A DNA stretch of 64,000 nt from DATBSK01 sp964501785 (GCA_964501785.1 CAZCUD010000002.1:62001-126000), one strand, 5' to 3'. Positions 36,243-45,019 are shown, counted from the stretch's first letter. Notes: generated from the sequence alone by a model not told the origin. Numbers and translations: made by a program.

Positions 36243-37070
36243 TCACTCGATCCGCAGGCCCTCCAGCCCCGGGTCGGGCTCGGGGATCTCCGGATCGAGC
36301 CGGGTGAACGTGTCGACCAGCAGCGTCGCGACGGCGACGTCGCGAGCCCACTTGTGATCGGCCGGGACGACGTACCAGGGCGCGAGCTCCGTCGACGTCG
36401 CGGTGATGGCGGTCTCGTACGCAGCCGCGTAGTCGTCCCACTGGCGACGGGTCTCCACGTCGCTAAGGTTGAACTTCCAGCGCTTCGCCGGATCGTCGAT
36501 GCGCGTCTGGAGCCGCTCGCGCTGTTCGTCCTTCGAGATGTGGAGGAAGACCTTGACGAGCGTCGTGCCCTCTTCGGTCAGCATGCGCTCGAACTCGTTG
36601 ATGTGCCGGTAGCGCAGCTCGCACTGCTCGGGAGTCGTCGCGCCGATCATCTGGGCCGCCACGACGTCCTCGTAGTGCGACCGGTTGAAGACGCCGAGCT
36701 TCCCCCGCGACGGGCACTCGGCGTGCACGCGCCACAGGTAGTCGTGCGCGAGCTCCCCGTGACTGGGTGCCTTGAAGCTGGCGACGTGACAGCCCTGGGG
36801 GTTGAGGCCGGTCAGCACCTTGCGGATCGCGCCGTCCTTGCCCGCGCTGTCCATGCCCTGGAGGACGAGGAGCACCGAGCGCTTCGCCTCGGCCCAGAGA
36901 CGATCGTGCAGCCCGTCGAGCTCCTCCAGCAACCCCTGCACGACCGGAGCTGCCTCGGCCTTGGACTCGGCGCCCATCCGGGTGTCGGTCGGCCGCTTCG
37001 CGAGCTTCGCCGCCTTCCCGGGCTTCACTCGCAGCTCGTCGAGCAGTGCCGCCCGCTCCGATCGCTTCAT
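36243..37070 (-). CDS. ppk2: Polyphosphate kinase 2 family enzyme
   Basis: Transfers phosphate between polyphosphate and nucleotides, 275 residues, single-domain. Walker A is LQGMDSAGKDGAIRKV; the Walker B/lid region is GVFNRSHYEDVV. Conserved LNPQGCHVASFKAPSHGEL and HDYLWR resemble class III PPK2 enzymes that act on AMP and ADP, an assignment by pattern only. ATG 37070 shares its first base with the stop of the upstream gene (TGATG), so it is second in a coupled pair with the EEP-family gene. Confidence 0.92.
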   Translation of the reverse strand: MKRSERAALLDELRVKPGKAAKLAKRPTDTRMGAESKAEAAPVVQGLLEELDGLHDRLWAEAKRSVLLVLQGMDSAGKDGAIRKVLTGLNPQGCHVASFKAPSHGELAHDYLWRVHAECPSRGKLGVFNRSHYEDVVAAQMIGATTPEQCELRYRHINEFERMLTEEGTTLVKVFLHISKDEQRERLQTRIDDPAKRWKFNLSDVETRRQWDDYAAAYETAITATSTELAPWYVVPADHKWARDVAVATLLVDTFTRLDPEIPEPDPGLEGLRIE

Positions 37071-37864
37071 CAGTACCGGATCTCCGCGCTCACGCCGTAG
37101 TGGTCGGACGGCTGCACGCCGTCGACCGGCTCCACTCCCTCGACGCGCGCCGAGAGGACCTCACCCCGCGCCTCCTCCCCCGGATAGCCCACGAACACGT
37201 AGTCGATCCGGCGGTCGGGCTCGGGGTCGGACGCGGTGAAGGGGTTCAGCCGCGACCAGGTCCATCCCGGGCCCCCGTCGCCACCCACCCGCCACGAGTC
37301 GAGGAACACGAGCCCGTCGACCGGCCCCGCCGAGTAGCCGGTGAGACAGCGGATCTCGTCGGCATCGGGCTCGGCGTTGAAGTCGCCGCACAGCACCGGT
37401 GGGTAGGAGCGGTCGTCGGCCGAGCTCGCGATGAAGTCGCACACCGACGCGACCTGGCGTCGTCGCACCGCACTCTGGTCGAGCTTCCAGTTCAGGTGCG
37501 TGCAGAACACCTGGAACGGCCCGTTGGGACCGTCGATGTCCGCCCGCATGACGCTGCGCAGCTCGTCGAGACCTTCGGGGGCGGGCAGGCCTCGCGCCTT
37601 GCCGCCCGCGATGGGCCAGCGCGAGAGGATCGCGTTGCCGAAGCTCTCCTCGGCGATGTCGAGGCCGAGCCCGGCGGCGGCGATGTACTGGTAGCCGAGC
37701 GTGTCGGCCAGCGCCCGGGGCTGTGACGTCCCGTCGCGGGCCTCCCAGACCTCCTGGAGGCAGACGACGTCGGCGTCGATCCGGCGCAGGGTCTCCGCGA
37801 TCGCGGGTTGACGGGCCTCCCAGGGACCGAACCGCCACCACAGGTTCCACGTCAGGACCCGCAT
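37070..37864 (-). CDS. Endonuclease/exonuclease/phosphatase family protein
   Basis: 264-residue EEP-fold phosphodiesterase. Motifs are MRVLTWNLWWR (metal-site Asn), VVCLQEVWEA (Glu), FCTHLNW, LCGDFNAEPDADE (Asp-x-Asn) and, near the end, RIDYVFV and PSDHYGVSAE (catalytic His). ATG 37864 gives the canonical family start; an in-frame ATG at 37921 would add 19 residues. The substrate could be DNA, a phospholipid or a nucleotide derivative. It is coupled to ppk2 downstream and divergent from the P450 gene. Confidence 0.85.
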   Translation of the reverse strand: MRVLTWNLWWRFGPWEARQPAIAETLRRIDADVVCLQEVWEARDGTSQPRALADTLGYQYIAAAGLGLDIAEESFGNAILSRWPIAGGKARGLPAPEGLDELRSVMRADIDGPNGPFQVFCTHLNWKLDQSAVRRRQVASVCDFIASSADDRSYPPVLCGDFNAEPDADEIRCLTGYSAGPVDGLVFLDSWRVGGDGGPGWTWSRLNPFTASDPEPDRRIDYVFVGYPGEEARGEVLSARVEGVEPVDGVQPSDHYGVSAEIRY

Positions 37865-38024
37865 CGTCGTCTGGACGCGCCGAGGTGGCTCCCAGCCGGC
37901 AGTCGATGACGGAAGGCTCATGGCGGGCCGGACACTAGCGGTGCGTCCTCGCCGGAGCCCTCATGGCCGGATCGGATCAGCGCACTACCGCCACGGCGCA
38001 GTCCCCGTTACCCTCCCTCGCCGG

Positions 38025-39293
38025 ATGACGACCGCGACCGACGTGCCCGGTGCCGAGGTCCCCGACCTCGCGGTGAACCTCCTCGACGGCGACCTCTACG
38101 CGGGGGACCCCTCCCCCGTCTATCGCCGTCTGCGCGACGAGGCGCCCGTGTACCGCGACGCCGTCCACGGCATCTGGGGGATCAGCCGTCACGCCGACGT
38201 GGTCGCCGTCGAGAAGGACGCCGCCCGCTACACGTCGTCGCTGGGCTCCCGGCCGCGCATCGTCGGCGACGTGTCGATGATCAACAACGACGATCCGCTC
38301 CACCAGAACAAGCGGCGTCTGGTCGCGCGTCGGTTCACCCCCCGATCCGTCAAGCAGCACGAGGACCACGTGCGGAGGATCGTGACCGAGCTGATCGATG
38401 CCGTGGCGCCCGACGGCCGCTGCGACGTCGTCGCCGACCTCGCCGCACCGCTGCCCGCTCGCGTCATCTGCGAGATGCTCGGGTTCGACGCGTCGCTCGC
38501 GGACAAGTGTCGCGAGTGGTCCGAGGTCACGATGCTCTCCGGCGGTCAGTACGACGTCAGCGGTGCGGAACACGAGCCCAGCGAGGCGACGATCCAGGCG
38601 GTGCTCGAGTTCTCCGTCGCGGCGCTCGAGCTGCTCGCCGCGCGCCGCGCCGCGCCGCGCGACGACCTCTTCTCCGTGTGGGCGCACTCGGAGCTCGAGT
38701 TCCCCGATGGCACCGTGCGTGCGATGAACGACGACGAGATCGTGCACGAGGCGCTCCTCCTCCTCGACGGCGGCGCGGAGACGACCCGCACCGTCATCGG
38801 CACGATGTGCCTCGAGCTCGCCCGACACCCCGATCAGCGGGCCGCCCTCGTCGCCGACCCGGGGATCCTCGGTCGCACCGGGGTGGACGAGATGATCCGA
38901 TGGGTGACCCCGATCCTCAACATGCGTCGCACCGCGACGGAGCGCCACGAGCTGCACGGTCAGGTCATCGACGCCGGGGACGAGATCCTCTTGATGTACG
39001 GCTCCGCGAACCGCGACGAGCGCGCCTTCGACGATCCCGAGACCCTCGATCTGTCACGCGAGCACAACCACCACGTCGCGTTCGGCTTCGGCACCCACTT
39101 CTGCCTCGGTGCCTCGCTCGCCCGACTCGAGATCCGCGTCATGTTCGAGGAGATCGCCCGGCGTCTCCCGGATCTCGCTCCCGAGGGCGACGCGTCGCCG
39201 CGACGCCTCCCGTCCGCCTTCGCATGCGGCTACGAGACGCTGCCGATGACCTTCACGCCCGGTTCGGCCGAAGGGGCTATGCAGTCGGCGTGA
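38025..39293 (+). CDS. Cytochrome P450
   Basis: 422-residue soluble bacterial P450. The haem loop FGFGTHFCLGASLARLE has the ligand Cys near 360. The I-helix has LLDGGAETTRT, and the K-helix E-x-x-R is EMIR. IVGDVSMINNDDPLHQNKRR is the usual substrate-access/C-helix segment. Resemblance is to steroid/lipid-type actinobacterial P450s. No ferredoxin or reductase gene is adjacent. ATG 38025 is preferred over an upstream in-frame start that would add a basic leader. Its last 17 bases overlap the next P450 gene tail to tail. Confidence 0.92.
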   Translation: MTTATDVPGAEVPDLAVNLLDGDLYAGDPSPVYRRLRDEAPVYRDAVHGIWGISRHADVVAVEKDAARYTSSLGSRPRIVGDVSMINNDDPLHQNKRRLVARRFTPRSVKQHEDHVRRIVTELIDAVAPDGRCDVVADLAAPLPARVICEMLGFDASLADKCREWSEVTMLSGGQYDVSGAEHEPSEATIQAVLEFSVAALELLAARRAAPRDDLFSVWAHSELEFPDGTVRAMNDDEIVHEALLLLDGGAETTRTVIGTMCLELARHPDQRAALVADPGILGRTGVDEMIRWVTPILNMRRTATERHELHGQVIDAGDEILLMYGSANRDERAFDDPETLDLSREHNHHVAFGFGTHFCLGASLARLEIRVMFEEIARRLPDLAPEGDASPRRLPSAFACGYETLPMTFTPGSAEGAMQSA

Positions 39294-40530
39294 ACTGCAC
39301 GGGCATCCGCTTGATCCCGTGGATGAAGTTCGACTGGAGGTACTCGGGCTCACCGGAGACCTCGATGTCGGGCAGCCGCCGCAGCAGCTCGTCGAACATG
39401 ACCCGGATCTCACGGCGGGCGAGGTGCGCGCCCAGGCAGAAGTGGGGCCCGCCACCACCGAACCCGACGTGCTCGTTGGGATCCCGCCGGACGTCGAACG
39501 CGTAGGGGTCGGCGAACACGGACGGGTCTCGGTTGGCGGCGCTGTACCAGAGCACCACCTTGTCACCTTCGGCGATCGGTTGGCCGCCGACCTCGGCGTC
39601 GACCGTCGCGCACGTGCGGCGGAAGTGCACGACCGGCGTCGACCACCGGATGACCTCTTCGACCGCGCTCGGAGCGACCCCGTCGACGTCGTCGAGCCAG
39701 ATGCGCTTCTGGTCGGGGTTGTCGGTCAGGGCCTTCATGCCGTGGCTGATCGCGTTGCGCGTCGTCTCGTTGCCCGCCACGACGAGCAACACGAAGAACG
39801 AGCCGAACTCCTCGGGCGTGAGGCTGTGACCCTCGACCTCGGCGAGCGCGATCTTCGTCGTGATGTCGTCGCGGGGGTTCGCGACCCGGTCGGCCCGCAG
39901 CTCCTGCGCGAACGTCCACAGCTCCTGGGCGGCGAGGAAGGCCTGCATGATGTCGCCGCCGTACTCGGGGTCGCTCGCGCCGAGCACCACGTTGGTCTTG
40001 TCGAAGACCCACTGGTACTCCGACTCGGGGATGCCCATCATGTCGCAGATGATCTGGAGCGGCAGCGCCGCCGCGACCTCGGTCACGAAGTCGCACTCGC
40101 CCTTCTCGGCGATCGCGTCGACGATCGCCGTCGCTCGGCGTTGCACGTCGTCCTCGAGGTCGGCGACCTGGTGCGGAGTGAAGCCGCGGTTGACGATCAG
40201 GCGGAACCTCGTGTGTCGCGGCGGGTCCATGTTGATCATCGAGCCGAGGAACTCGTAGACCTCGGGCGGGAAGTCGGGGATGTTGGTGCCCTTCCCCGAC
40301 AGGAACACGTCGGGCCGGCGGCTGACCTGCTGCACGTCGGCATGTCGGACGACCGACCAGAACCCCTTGCCCTGCGGCAGCCCCTCGATCTGGGGCTCGG
40401 TGTGCCAGGACACCGGCCGCTCGGCCATCAGCTTGGCGAACATTCCGGGGACGTCCGGCCGGTACCAGAGGTCGATGTTCCCCAGGTCGATGTCGTCGAC
40501 CGCGAGGTCGGTCTGCGGGATCTCGGCCAC
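39277..40530 (-). CDS. Cytochrome P450 (CYP124/125/142-like)
   Basis: 417-residue P450. Haem loop GFGGGGPHFCLGAHLARREI with Cys near 365, I-helix VVAGNETTRN, K-helix EEVIR, C-helix PPRHTRFRLIVNRGFTP. The extra glycines in the haem loop and the C-helix sequence resemble the actinobacterial CYP124/125/142 group of sterol or branched-lipid omega-hydroxylases; substrate assignment is inference. It shares no more than family similarity with its convergent neighbour, so this is not a recent duplication. ATG 40530. Confidence 0.92.
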   Translation of the reverse strand: MAEIPQTDLAVDDIDLGNIDLWYRPDVPGMFAKLMAERPVSWHTEPQIEGLPQGKGFWSVVRHADVQQVSRRPDVFLSGKGTNIPDFPPEVYEFLGSMINMDPPRHTRFRLIVNRGFTPHQVADLEDDVQRRATAIVDAIAEKGECDFVTEVAAALPLQIICDMMGIPESEYQWVFDKTNVVLGASDPEYGGDIMQAFLAAQELWTFAQELRADRVANPRDDITTKIALAEVEGHSLTPEEFGSFFVLLVVAGNETTRNAISHGMKALTDNPDQKRIWLDDVDGVAPSAVEEVIRWSTPVVHFRRTCATVDAEVGGQPIAEGDKVVLWYSAANRDPSVFADPYAFDVRRDPNEHVGFGGGGPHFCLGAHLARREIRVMFDELLRRLPDIEVSGEPEYLQSNFIHGIKRMPVQFTPTA

Positions 40531-40649
40531 GCCGGGAGCCTACGTGGGGCCCCCCGACAAGACACCCTCAACCCGGGCCTCCGGGACGCCGAGAAACCAT
40601 GAGGAAGGGCCGCCCGTGCGGGCCGCCCATTGGCTGGGAGGGGCTGGAC

Positions 40650-41147
40650 ATGCGACGCATCCTGAGCATCGCGGCGATCGCCGCGGCCGGGACCATCGGG
40701 ATCCTCGCGACCGGATCGAGTGCCGGCGCACAGTCGAAGCCCGATGTCGACGCCGTGCTCGAGTGCATCATCCTCGACGGCGAGGGGGGCTACGTGGCCG
40801 TGTTCGGCTACTCCAGCTCCGAGAGCACCACGGTCGAGCTGCCGATCGGCAAGGACAACAAGTTCACCACCAAGCCGGAGAACCGTGGGCAACCGACCTC
40901 GTTCGCGCCCGGTCGGCACCAGAACGTCGTGAAGGTGGAATCGCGCGGTTCGGCGCTCACCTGGCACCTGCCGGGGAGCAACGCGACCGCCAACAAGAAC
41001 TCCAAGCAGTGCGACGCTCCGCCCGTCCCGACGGGCAACGACAGCCCGCAGGCGGTCGTCCTCATCGGCGCCGCCGCAGGAGTGATCGTCGTGGGCGGCG
41101 GTGCCTCGAGCTGGTGGATCAGCCGCCGGAAGCGCCGGGCCGCTTGA
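40650..41147 (+). CDS. Exported protein with C-terminal membrane anchor
   Basis: 165 residues. GGGAGGGG upstream decides ATG 40650 over the in-frame ATG 40599. Signal peptide (ILSIAAIAAAGTIGILATG, probable cleavage after AGA), an extracytoplasmic domain of about 100 residues with two Cys (LECIIL, KQCDAPP), then a TM helix (VVLIGAAAGVIVVGG) and the basic tail SRRKRRAA. The layout resembles wall/membrane-anchored small actinobacterial proteins, without an LPxTG. Function unknown. Confidence 0.75.
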   Translation: MRRILSIAAIAAAGTIGILATGSSAGAQSKPDVDAVLECIILDGEGGYVAVFGYSSSESTTVELPIGKDNKFTTKPENRGQPTSFAPGRHQNVVKVESRGSALTWHLPGSNATANKNSKQCDAPPVPTGNDSPQAVVLIGAAAGVIVVGGGASSWWISRRKRRAA

Positions 41148-41248
41148 GCCTCCGGGTCGGCTCGGCGCCCCGGTCGGCGCCGAGCCGGCTCACATCCGTT
41201 CCACAGGTCGGTGCGTAATACTCCCGACGACGAACGGAGCCCGAGCCC

Positions 41249-42025
41249 ATGACCCAGACCCCGTCATCTCCCCCTGCCCCGAGCAGCGCACCCGGCAAGA
41301 GCCGGAAGTGGTGGTACATCGGCGGCGCCGCCCTCCTGGCGCTCGTCGTGGTCGCGGTCGCGGTCTGGTACTTCGTGTTCCGCGACGACTCCCCCGAGGC
41401 GGTCGACATCACCCGCGCCGGGGAGACCGCCCAGGAGGAGCGCTCGGGATCGGGATCGGCGTCCGACTCGTCGCTCGACGGCACCTGGCAGATCGACCCG
41501 ACGATCGGGTCGTTCAGCGACTTCACCGGTACGTTCGTCGGCTACCGCGTGCAGGAAGAGCTCGCCAGCATCGGCGCCAAGACGGCGGTCGGGCGGACGC
41601 CCGACGTGACCGGCTCGCTGCAGGTCGACGGCACCACGATCCCCGAGGCGACGTTCACGGCGAACCTCACCACGCTCCAGAGCGACAGCGACCGGCGCGA
41701 CGGCGCATTGGCCAACCAGGCGATCGAGACGAGCCAGTTCCCGGAGGCGACCTTCGAGCTGACCGAACCCATCGAGCTCGATTCGGTGCCGGCCGACGGT
41801 GCCACGATCGAGGTCGATGCCGTGGGTGACCTCACGCTGCACGGCGTGACGCGTGAGGTGACGATCCCGCTCGAGGCGCAGCGAAACGGCGACGTGATCG
41901 CGGTGACCGGGCAGCTCGACATCCAGTTCGCCGACTACGACATCGACCAGCCCCAGAGCTTCGCCGTGCTGTCGATCGAGGACCACGGCATCCTCGAGGT
42001 CCAGCTCTTCTTCTCGAAGGCCTAG
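41249..42025 (+). CDS. YceI-family protein with N-terminal membrane anchor
   Basis: 258 residues: a Pro/Ser-rich cytoplasmic tail, one TM helix (about 22-44, WWYIGGAALLALVVVAVAVWYF) and an extracytoplasmic YceI lipocalin-like domain (about 75-258). That domain carries GTWQIDPTIGSFSDFTGTFVGYRV, FTANLTTLQSD, ATFELTEP and GDLTLHGVTREVTIPL. YceI proteins bind polyisoprenoid lipids in a beta-barrel. Anchoring rather than secretion is seen in Gram-positive members. ATG 41249 is the only reasonable start. Confidence 0.9.
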   Translation: MTQTPSSPPAPSSAPGKSRKWWYIGGAALLALVVVAVAVWYFVFRDDSPEAVDITRAGETAQEERSGSGSASDSSLDGTWQIDPTIGSFSDFTGTFVGYRVQEELASIGAKTAVGRTPDVTGSLQVDGTTIPEATFTANLTTLQSDSDRRDGALANQAIETSQFPEATFELTEPIELDSVPADGATIEVDAVGDLTLHGVTREVTIPLEAQRNGDVIAVTGQLDIQFADYDIDQPQSFAVLSIEDHGILEVQLFFSKA

Positions 42026-42032
42026 CACTGGT

Positions 42033-42070
42033 TGCGTAGGTCACCTTCGTAGAGAGGGTCGAGCTACGCA
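42033..42070. terminator. Weak inverted repeat between convergent genes
   Basis: 7-bp arms (42033-42039 and 42064-42070) with a 24-nt interval lie between the yceI stop and the end of the convergent acetyltransferase gene, whose stop codon falls in the right arm. A possible two-way terminator; weak. Confidence 0.25.
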
Positions 42071-42498
42071 GGCGGAGGCAGCGGCTCCCACGTGAACATG
42101 ACGTGGCGCGACTCGGCAGCCGGTACGGTGCCTCGGTACGTCGCCAGCGCCGCCGAGTTGTCGTCGTCGGTCAGCACCCACATGCCGTAGCACCCTCGCG
42201 ACGACGCGAGGTCGGCGAGCGCGCGCACGAGCGTCGTGCCGACACCCTGTCGACGATGCGCCTCGCCGACCGAGAGCTCGTACAGCAGCATCTCCGTGCC
42301 CTTGTCGGGATGCGTCATCTCGACCCCCGAAACGAAGCCGAGCGGCCGGCGCGCGTCGTCGAGCGCGACGAGGAGATGGTGACCTTCGCGACCGAGGAAG
42401 CGAGCCAGGTGCTCGTCGTCGAGGGGGCTGTCGAACAGGTCGGCTCCCTGCCGTACGAGGGCAGCGTCGTCCGGGCCGATGCGGGAGACCTCGATCAC
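42064..42498 (-). CDS. GNAT acetyltransferase (AAC(3)-I-like)
   Basis: 144-residue single GNAT domain. The acetyl-CoA loop LSVGEAHRRQGVGTTLVRAL is intact. ARFLGREGHHLLVALDD, GFVSGVEM and ALATYRGTVPAAESRHVMFTWE follow the AAC(3)-I-like subgroup layout. An aminoglycoside substrate cannot be claimed; chromosomal members of this subgroup often have unknown targets. GTG 42498 overlaps the adenine deaminase stop (GTGA), so the two are translationally coupled. Confidence 0.8.
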   Translation of the reverse strand: MIEVSRIGPDDAALVRQGADLFDSPLDDEHLARFLGREGHHLLVALDDARRPLGFVSGVEMTHPDKGTEMLLYELSVGEAHRRQGVGTTLVRALADLASSRGCYGMWVLTDDDNSAALATYRGTVPAAESRHVMFTWEPLPPPA

Positions 42499-43502
42499 GC
42501 CGGTCCGGGCTCGAGCGCGTCGATCGACGCGAGGTGCACGGCCTGCTCCCCTTCGCCGAGGAAAGACGCGGTGAACGAGTTGCGCGCGAGCTGGAGCACC
42601 TCGGCATCGGTGAGCTCGAGGGCCTCCCTGGCTTCTCGATAGTTGTCGCCCACGTAGCCCCCGAAGTAGGCCGGATCGTCGGAGTTCACGGTGACGAGAA
42701 GGCCTCGCCGCAGCATGTCGGCGAGGTTGTGGTCGGCGAGGGTGTCGTGGACACGAAGCTTGACGTTGGACAGCGGACACACCGTCAGGGGGATGCCCTC
42801 GTCGACGAGTCGAGCCACGAGCTCGTCGTCCTCCTCGCAACGCACACCGTGGTCGATCCTGCTGACGCCGAGCAGATCGAGCGCCTCCCACATGTACGAC
42901 GGCGGTCCCTCCTCGCCGGCGTGGGCGACGGTGAGGTAGCCCTCGGCGCGGGCGCGATCGAAGACTGCCCGGAACTTCGACGGCGGGTTGCCGACCTCGG
43001 CCGAGTCGAGCCCGACCGCGGTGATGCGATCACGAAACGGGGCCGCGTGATCGAGCGTCGCCATCGCCGACTCTGCGCTGAGGTCGCGCAGGAAGCACAT
43101 GATCAGGCGCGAGGAGATCCCCAGATCACGCTCGCCGTCGTCGAGCGCGCGCGAGATCCCGCCGATGACCGTCGCGAACTCCACGTCGCGCTCGGTGTGC
43201 GTCTGCGGGTCGAAGAAGATCTCGGCGTGCCGGACTCCCTGGGCGGCAGCTCGCTCGAGGTACGCCATCGTCAGGTCGTAGAAGTCCTGCTCGGTGACCA
43301 GGACGCGACATCCCGCGTAGTAGATGTCGAGGAACGACTGGAGGTCGTCGAAGACGTACGCGGCGCGCACGGCGTCGACGTCGGGGTACGGGAGCTCCAC
43401 GCCGTTGCGCTGGGCGAGCCGGAACATGAGCTCGGGCTCGAGCGTGCCCTCGATGTGCAGGTGCAGCTCGGCCTTCGGGAGGCCCGCACCGACGTCGATC
43501 AC
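42495..43502 (-). CDS. Adenine deaminase, ADA-like type
   Basis: 335-residue zinc amidohydrolase of the adenosine-deaminase superfamily. Zinc ligands are visible in KAELHLHIEGTL and AHAGEEG (His and catalytic Glu), RIDHGVR and VNSDDPAYFGGYV. The last motif, with PAYFGG, is typical of the adenine-deaminase branch rather than true adenosine deaminases (SLDDPxxF type), so adenine to hypoxanthine is the better call. ATG 43502. The downstream acetyltransferase is coupled. Confidence 0.88.
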   Translation of the reverse strand: MIDVGAGLPKAELHLHIEGTLEPELMFRLAQRNGVELPYPDVDAVRAAYVFDDLQSFLDIYYAGCRVLVTEQDFYDLTMAYLERAAAQGVRHAEIFFDPQTHTERDVEFATVIGGISRALDDGERDLGISSRLIMCFLRDLSAESAMATLDHAAPFRDRITAVGLDSAEVGNPPSKFRAVFDRARAEGYLTVAHAGEEGPPSYMWEALDLLGVSRIDHGVRCEEDDELVARLVDEGIPLTVCPLSNVKLRVHDTLADHNLADMLRRGLLVTVNSDDPAYFGGYVGDNYREAREALELTDAEVLQLARNSFTASFLGEGEQAVHLASIDALEPGPA

Positions 43503-43567
43503 GCCAGCAGGCTAGAGGGCCACGAATGAGCCGCCCGGCCGTGCGCACGAGGTCGTAACCTCTGCTC

Positions 43568-43696
43568 ATGCACGAGAAGTCGCTCCGATCGGGCAAGAAC
43601 AAGCGTCAGGGCAAGAGCCTCAAGGAGAAGCGGGCCGCGAAGTCGGCGAAGAAGGCCGATCGCTCGGCCGCCGCTCGCCGCCAGCCCACGGAGTAG
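43568..43696 (+). CDS. Very small basic protein
   Basis: 42 residues, strongly Lys/Arg/Ser/Ala-rich (SGKNKRQGKSLKEKRAAKSA). ATG 43568 to TAG 43694-43696. GC at third positions is high and the composition looks like the short basic, probably nucleic-acid-associated proteins seen in Actinobacteria. No motif. It stands alone on the plus strand, divergent from adenine deaminase. Could be spurious because of its length. Confidence 0.5.
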   Translation: MHEKSLRSGKNKRQGKSLKEKRAAKSAKKADRSAAARRQPTE

Positions 43697-43746
43697 CCCC
43701 GCCCGGAGATCCCGCGAGCTGCGCCGACGGCGTCGCCGCGCTCGGC

Positions 43747-44022
43747 TCACGCGTCGGCGGCGATCCTCCACGCCCGACTGCGCACGATCCGCTCGCAGGA
43801 GCCGCAGTCGAACGACCGATCCGCCCCCGCTCGCTCCAGCCCGTGCCGCCCGCAGAGCGAGACCAGGTCGAGCGTCGGCAGCGGTCGTCCGGGGAAGTCG
43901 CGACGCCACCGCCGTCGGTCGGGTGGTCGTCGGTACGCGAGGTGCACGCGGCCCGTGAGGTCGGGGCTCAGGGCGGCGACGAGCCCGGCGCGATCGTGCC
44001 GTCCGGGATGCGCAGGCGGCAC
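43747..44022 (-). CDS. Possible small Cys-pair protein
   Basis: 91 residues from GTG 44022. The C-terminal part has LCGRHG and FDCGSCERI, a C-x2-H plus C-x2-C arrangement that could bind zinc. The rest is Arg/Pro-rich. There is no better reading of this 300-base interval, and it starts 13 bases after the NTF2-like gene stop on the same strand. Evidence is modest. Confidence 0.4.
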   Translation of the reverse strand: MPPAHPGRHDRAGLVAALSPDLTGRVHLAYRRPPDRRRWRRDFPGRPLPTLDLVSLCGRHGLERAGADRSFDCGSCERIVRSRAWRIAADA

Positions 44023-44035
44023 GGCAGCGTCGGGA

Positions 44036-44650
44036 TCAGGGCCGCATCGGGGCCAACAGCACCTCGAGCTCCTTGTGCCTCGTGATCCCCGGAAGCTCGT
44101 CGCGCGCGAGCCACGAGGGTGAGGGCGGGGCATCGTGGCGGGCCCAGGGCGGGTCGTCGGGCCAGTGCTTGCGGGTCATGCGCGCGATCGGATCGGCCAC
44201 GCCGGCGCGCTCGCACGCCGCGGCGTACTCGACGCTCGTGCGTCGCGCACCGTCACGGTCCCAGTAGTCCTCCTCGGAGGCCCACAACCCGTCTCCGGCG
44301 TAGCGGAGCACGGAGAGCCCCGGGAAGTCGAAGTGAGCCGGACCCGACGAGTCGGGGTTGTCGCGCCGGTTGATCACCTTGAACACGACCGTGTCACCCT
44401 CGATGACGTGCCACTCGTAGATCCCGTAGATCTCGGGCACCCCCTTCATCACCGCGTTGATCCAGACGTCGACCTCGGCCCGGCCGTGCAGTGGACCCCA
44501 GAAGTAGTCGTGGTACTCGACGTCGGGGACGAAGAGCCTCGTCCACGCGCTCCAGTCCTCGCCCGCGTTGCCGACCTGCCACCAGTGCTCGAACGCCTCC
44601 TGCACCTCGTCGCGGGGGAAGGTGCGCCCGTGTTCGTCGGTGGTGCCCAT
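44036..44650 (-). CDS. SnoaL/NTF2-like protein
   Basis: 204 residues with an NTF2-like alpha+beta core in the first 140 (VQEAFEHWWQVGNAGEDWSAWTRLFVPDVEYHDYFWG, GPLHGRAEVDVWI, YEWHVIEGDTVVFKVINRR). Related actinobacterial proteins act as isomerases, hydratases or small-ligand binders; no catalytic pair can be assigned. The C-terminal 60 residues (WPDDPPWARHDAPPSPSW) extend beyond the fold. It is the last host-like gene before the phage region. Confidence 0.8.
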   Translation of the reverse strand: MGTTDEHGRTFPRDEVQEAFEHWWQVGNAGEDWSAWTRLFVPDVEYHDYFWGPLHGRAEVDVWINAVMKGVPEIYGIYEWHVIEGDTVVFKVINRRDNPDSSGPAHFDFPGLSVLRYAGDGLWASEEDYWDRDGARRTSVEYAAACERAGVADPIARMTRKHWPDDPPWARHDAPPSPSWLARDELPGITRHKELEVLLAPMRP

Positions 44651-44683
44651 GACGTCCTCAGTGCCGCTTCACGCCGCCGTACT

Positions 44684-45019
44684 TCATGCGGATGACGGCG
44701 CCACCAGTTCAGGATCGCACTCGAGGGCGATGCGTGCCGCTTCTGCAGGAGAGAGGAAGAACACCGCCGGGTCGAGCTTGAAGAAGGCGGCGTAGACCTC
44801 GACGTCCTCGGGCGTCATCCGCCGATGACCCTTCCGCTTCCTCTGGACCTCCTGCTGGGTCCGCCCGACCGCATAGGCGATCTGCTCGTCGGTGTAGCCG
44901 TAGAGCCGCTTGAGCTGGTCGAGCACGGCCGGGGGACGCTGCCAGCGCTCGCGGGCGGCCTCGCGGGCCTGGGCGACCCGATCGACCTCGAACGTCGGTA
45001 GCGGGTTCGTCGTCGTCAT
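44684..45019 (-). CDS. XRE-type phage repressor candidate
   Basis: 111 residues. A Cro/CI-like helix-turn-helix lies at about 38-75 (LDQLKRLYGYTDEQIAYAVGRTQQEVQRKRKG), followed by DVEVYAAFFKLDPAVFFLSPAEAARIA, a helical segment likely for dimerisation. It is the only leftward gene of the phage region and is divergent from the early operon, the usual place for an immunity repressor. ATG 45019. No protease or Ser-Lys cleavage domain, so induction would not follow the LexA-like self-cleavage route. Confidence 0.75.
   Translation of the reverse strand: MTTTNPLPTFEVDRVAQAREAARERWQRPPAVLDQLKRLYGYTDEQIAYAVGRTQQEVQRKRKGHRRMTPEDVEVYAAFFKLDPAVFFLSPAEAARIALECDPELVAPSSA

Noticed and set aside
40602..40649. 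Extended start of the anchored protein at ATG 40599
   Set aside because: The strong GGGAGGGG before ATG 40650 and the signal peptide starting there decide the later start. The extra residues derive from a GGGCCGCCC direct repeat.
42064..42498. Aminoglycoside resistance gene
   Set aside because: Only subgroup similarity of a GNAT protein; coupled to adenine deaminase and of chromosomal context, so resistance is not supported.
44657..44686. 9-codon frame (MKYGGVKRH) overlapping the repressor stop on the minus strand
   Set aside because: Too short to call a gene. Its position at the phage boundary is suggestive, but no att-like repeat can be shown with only one end.
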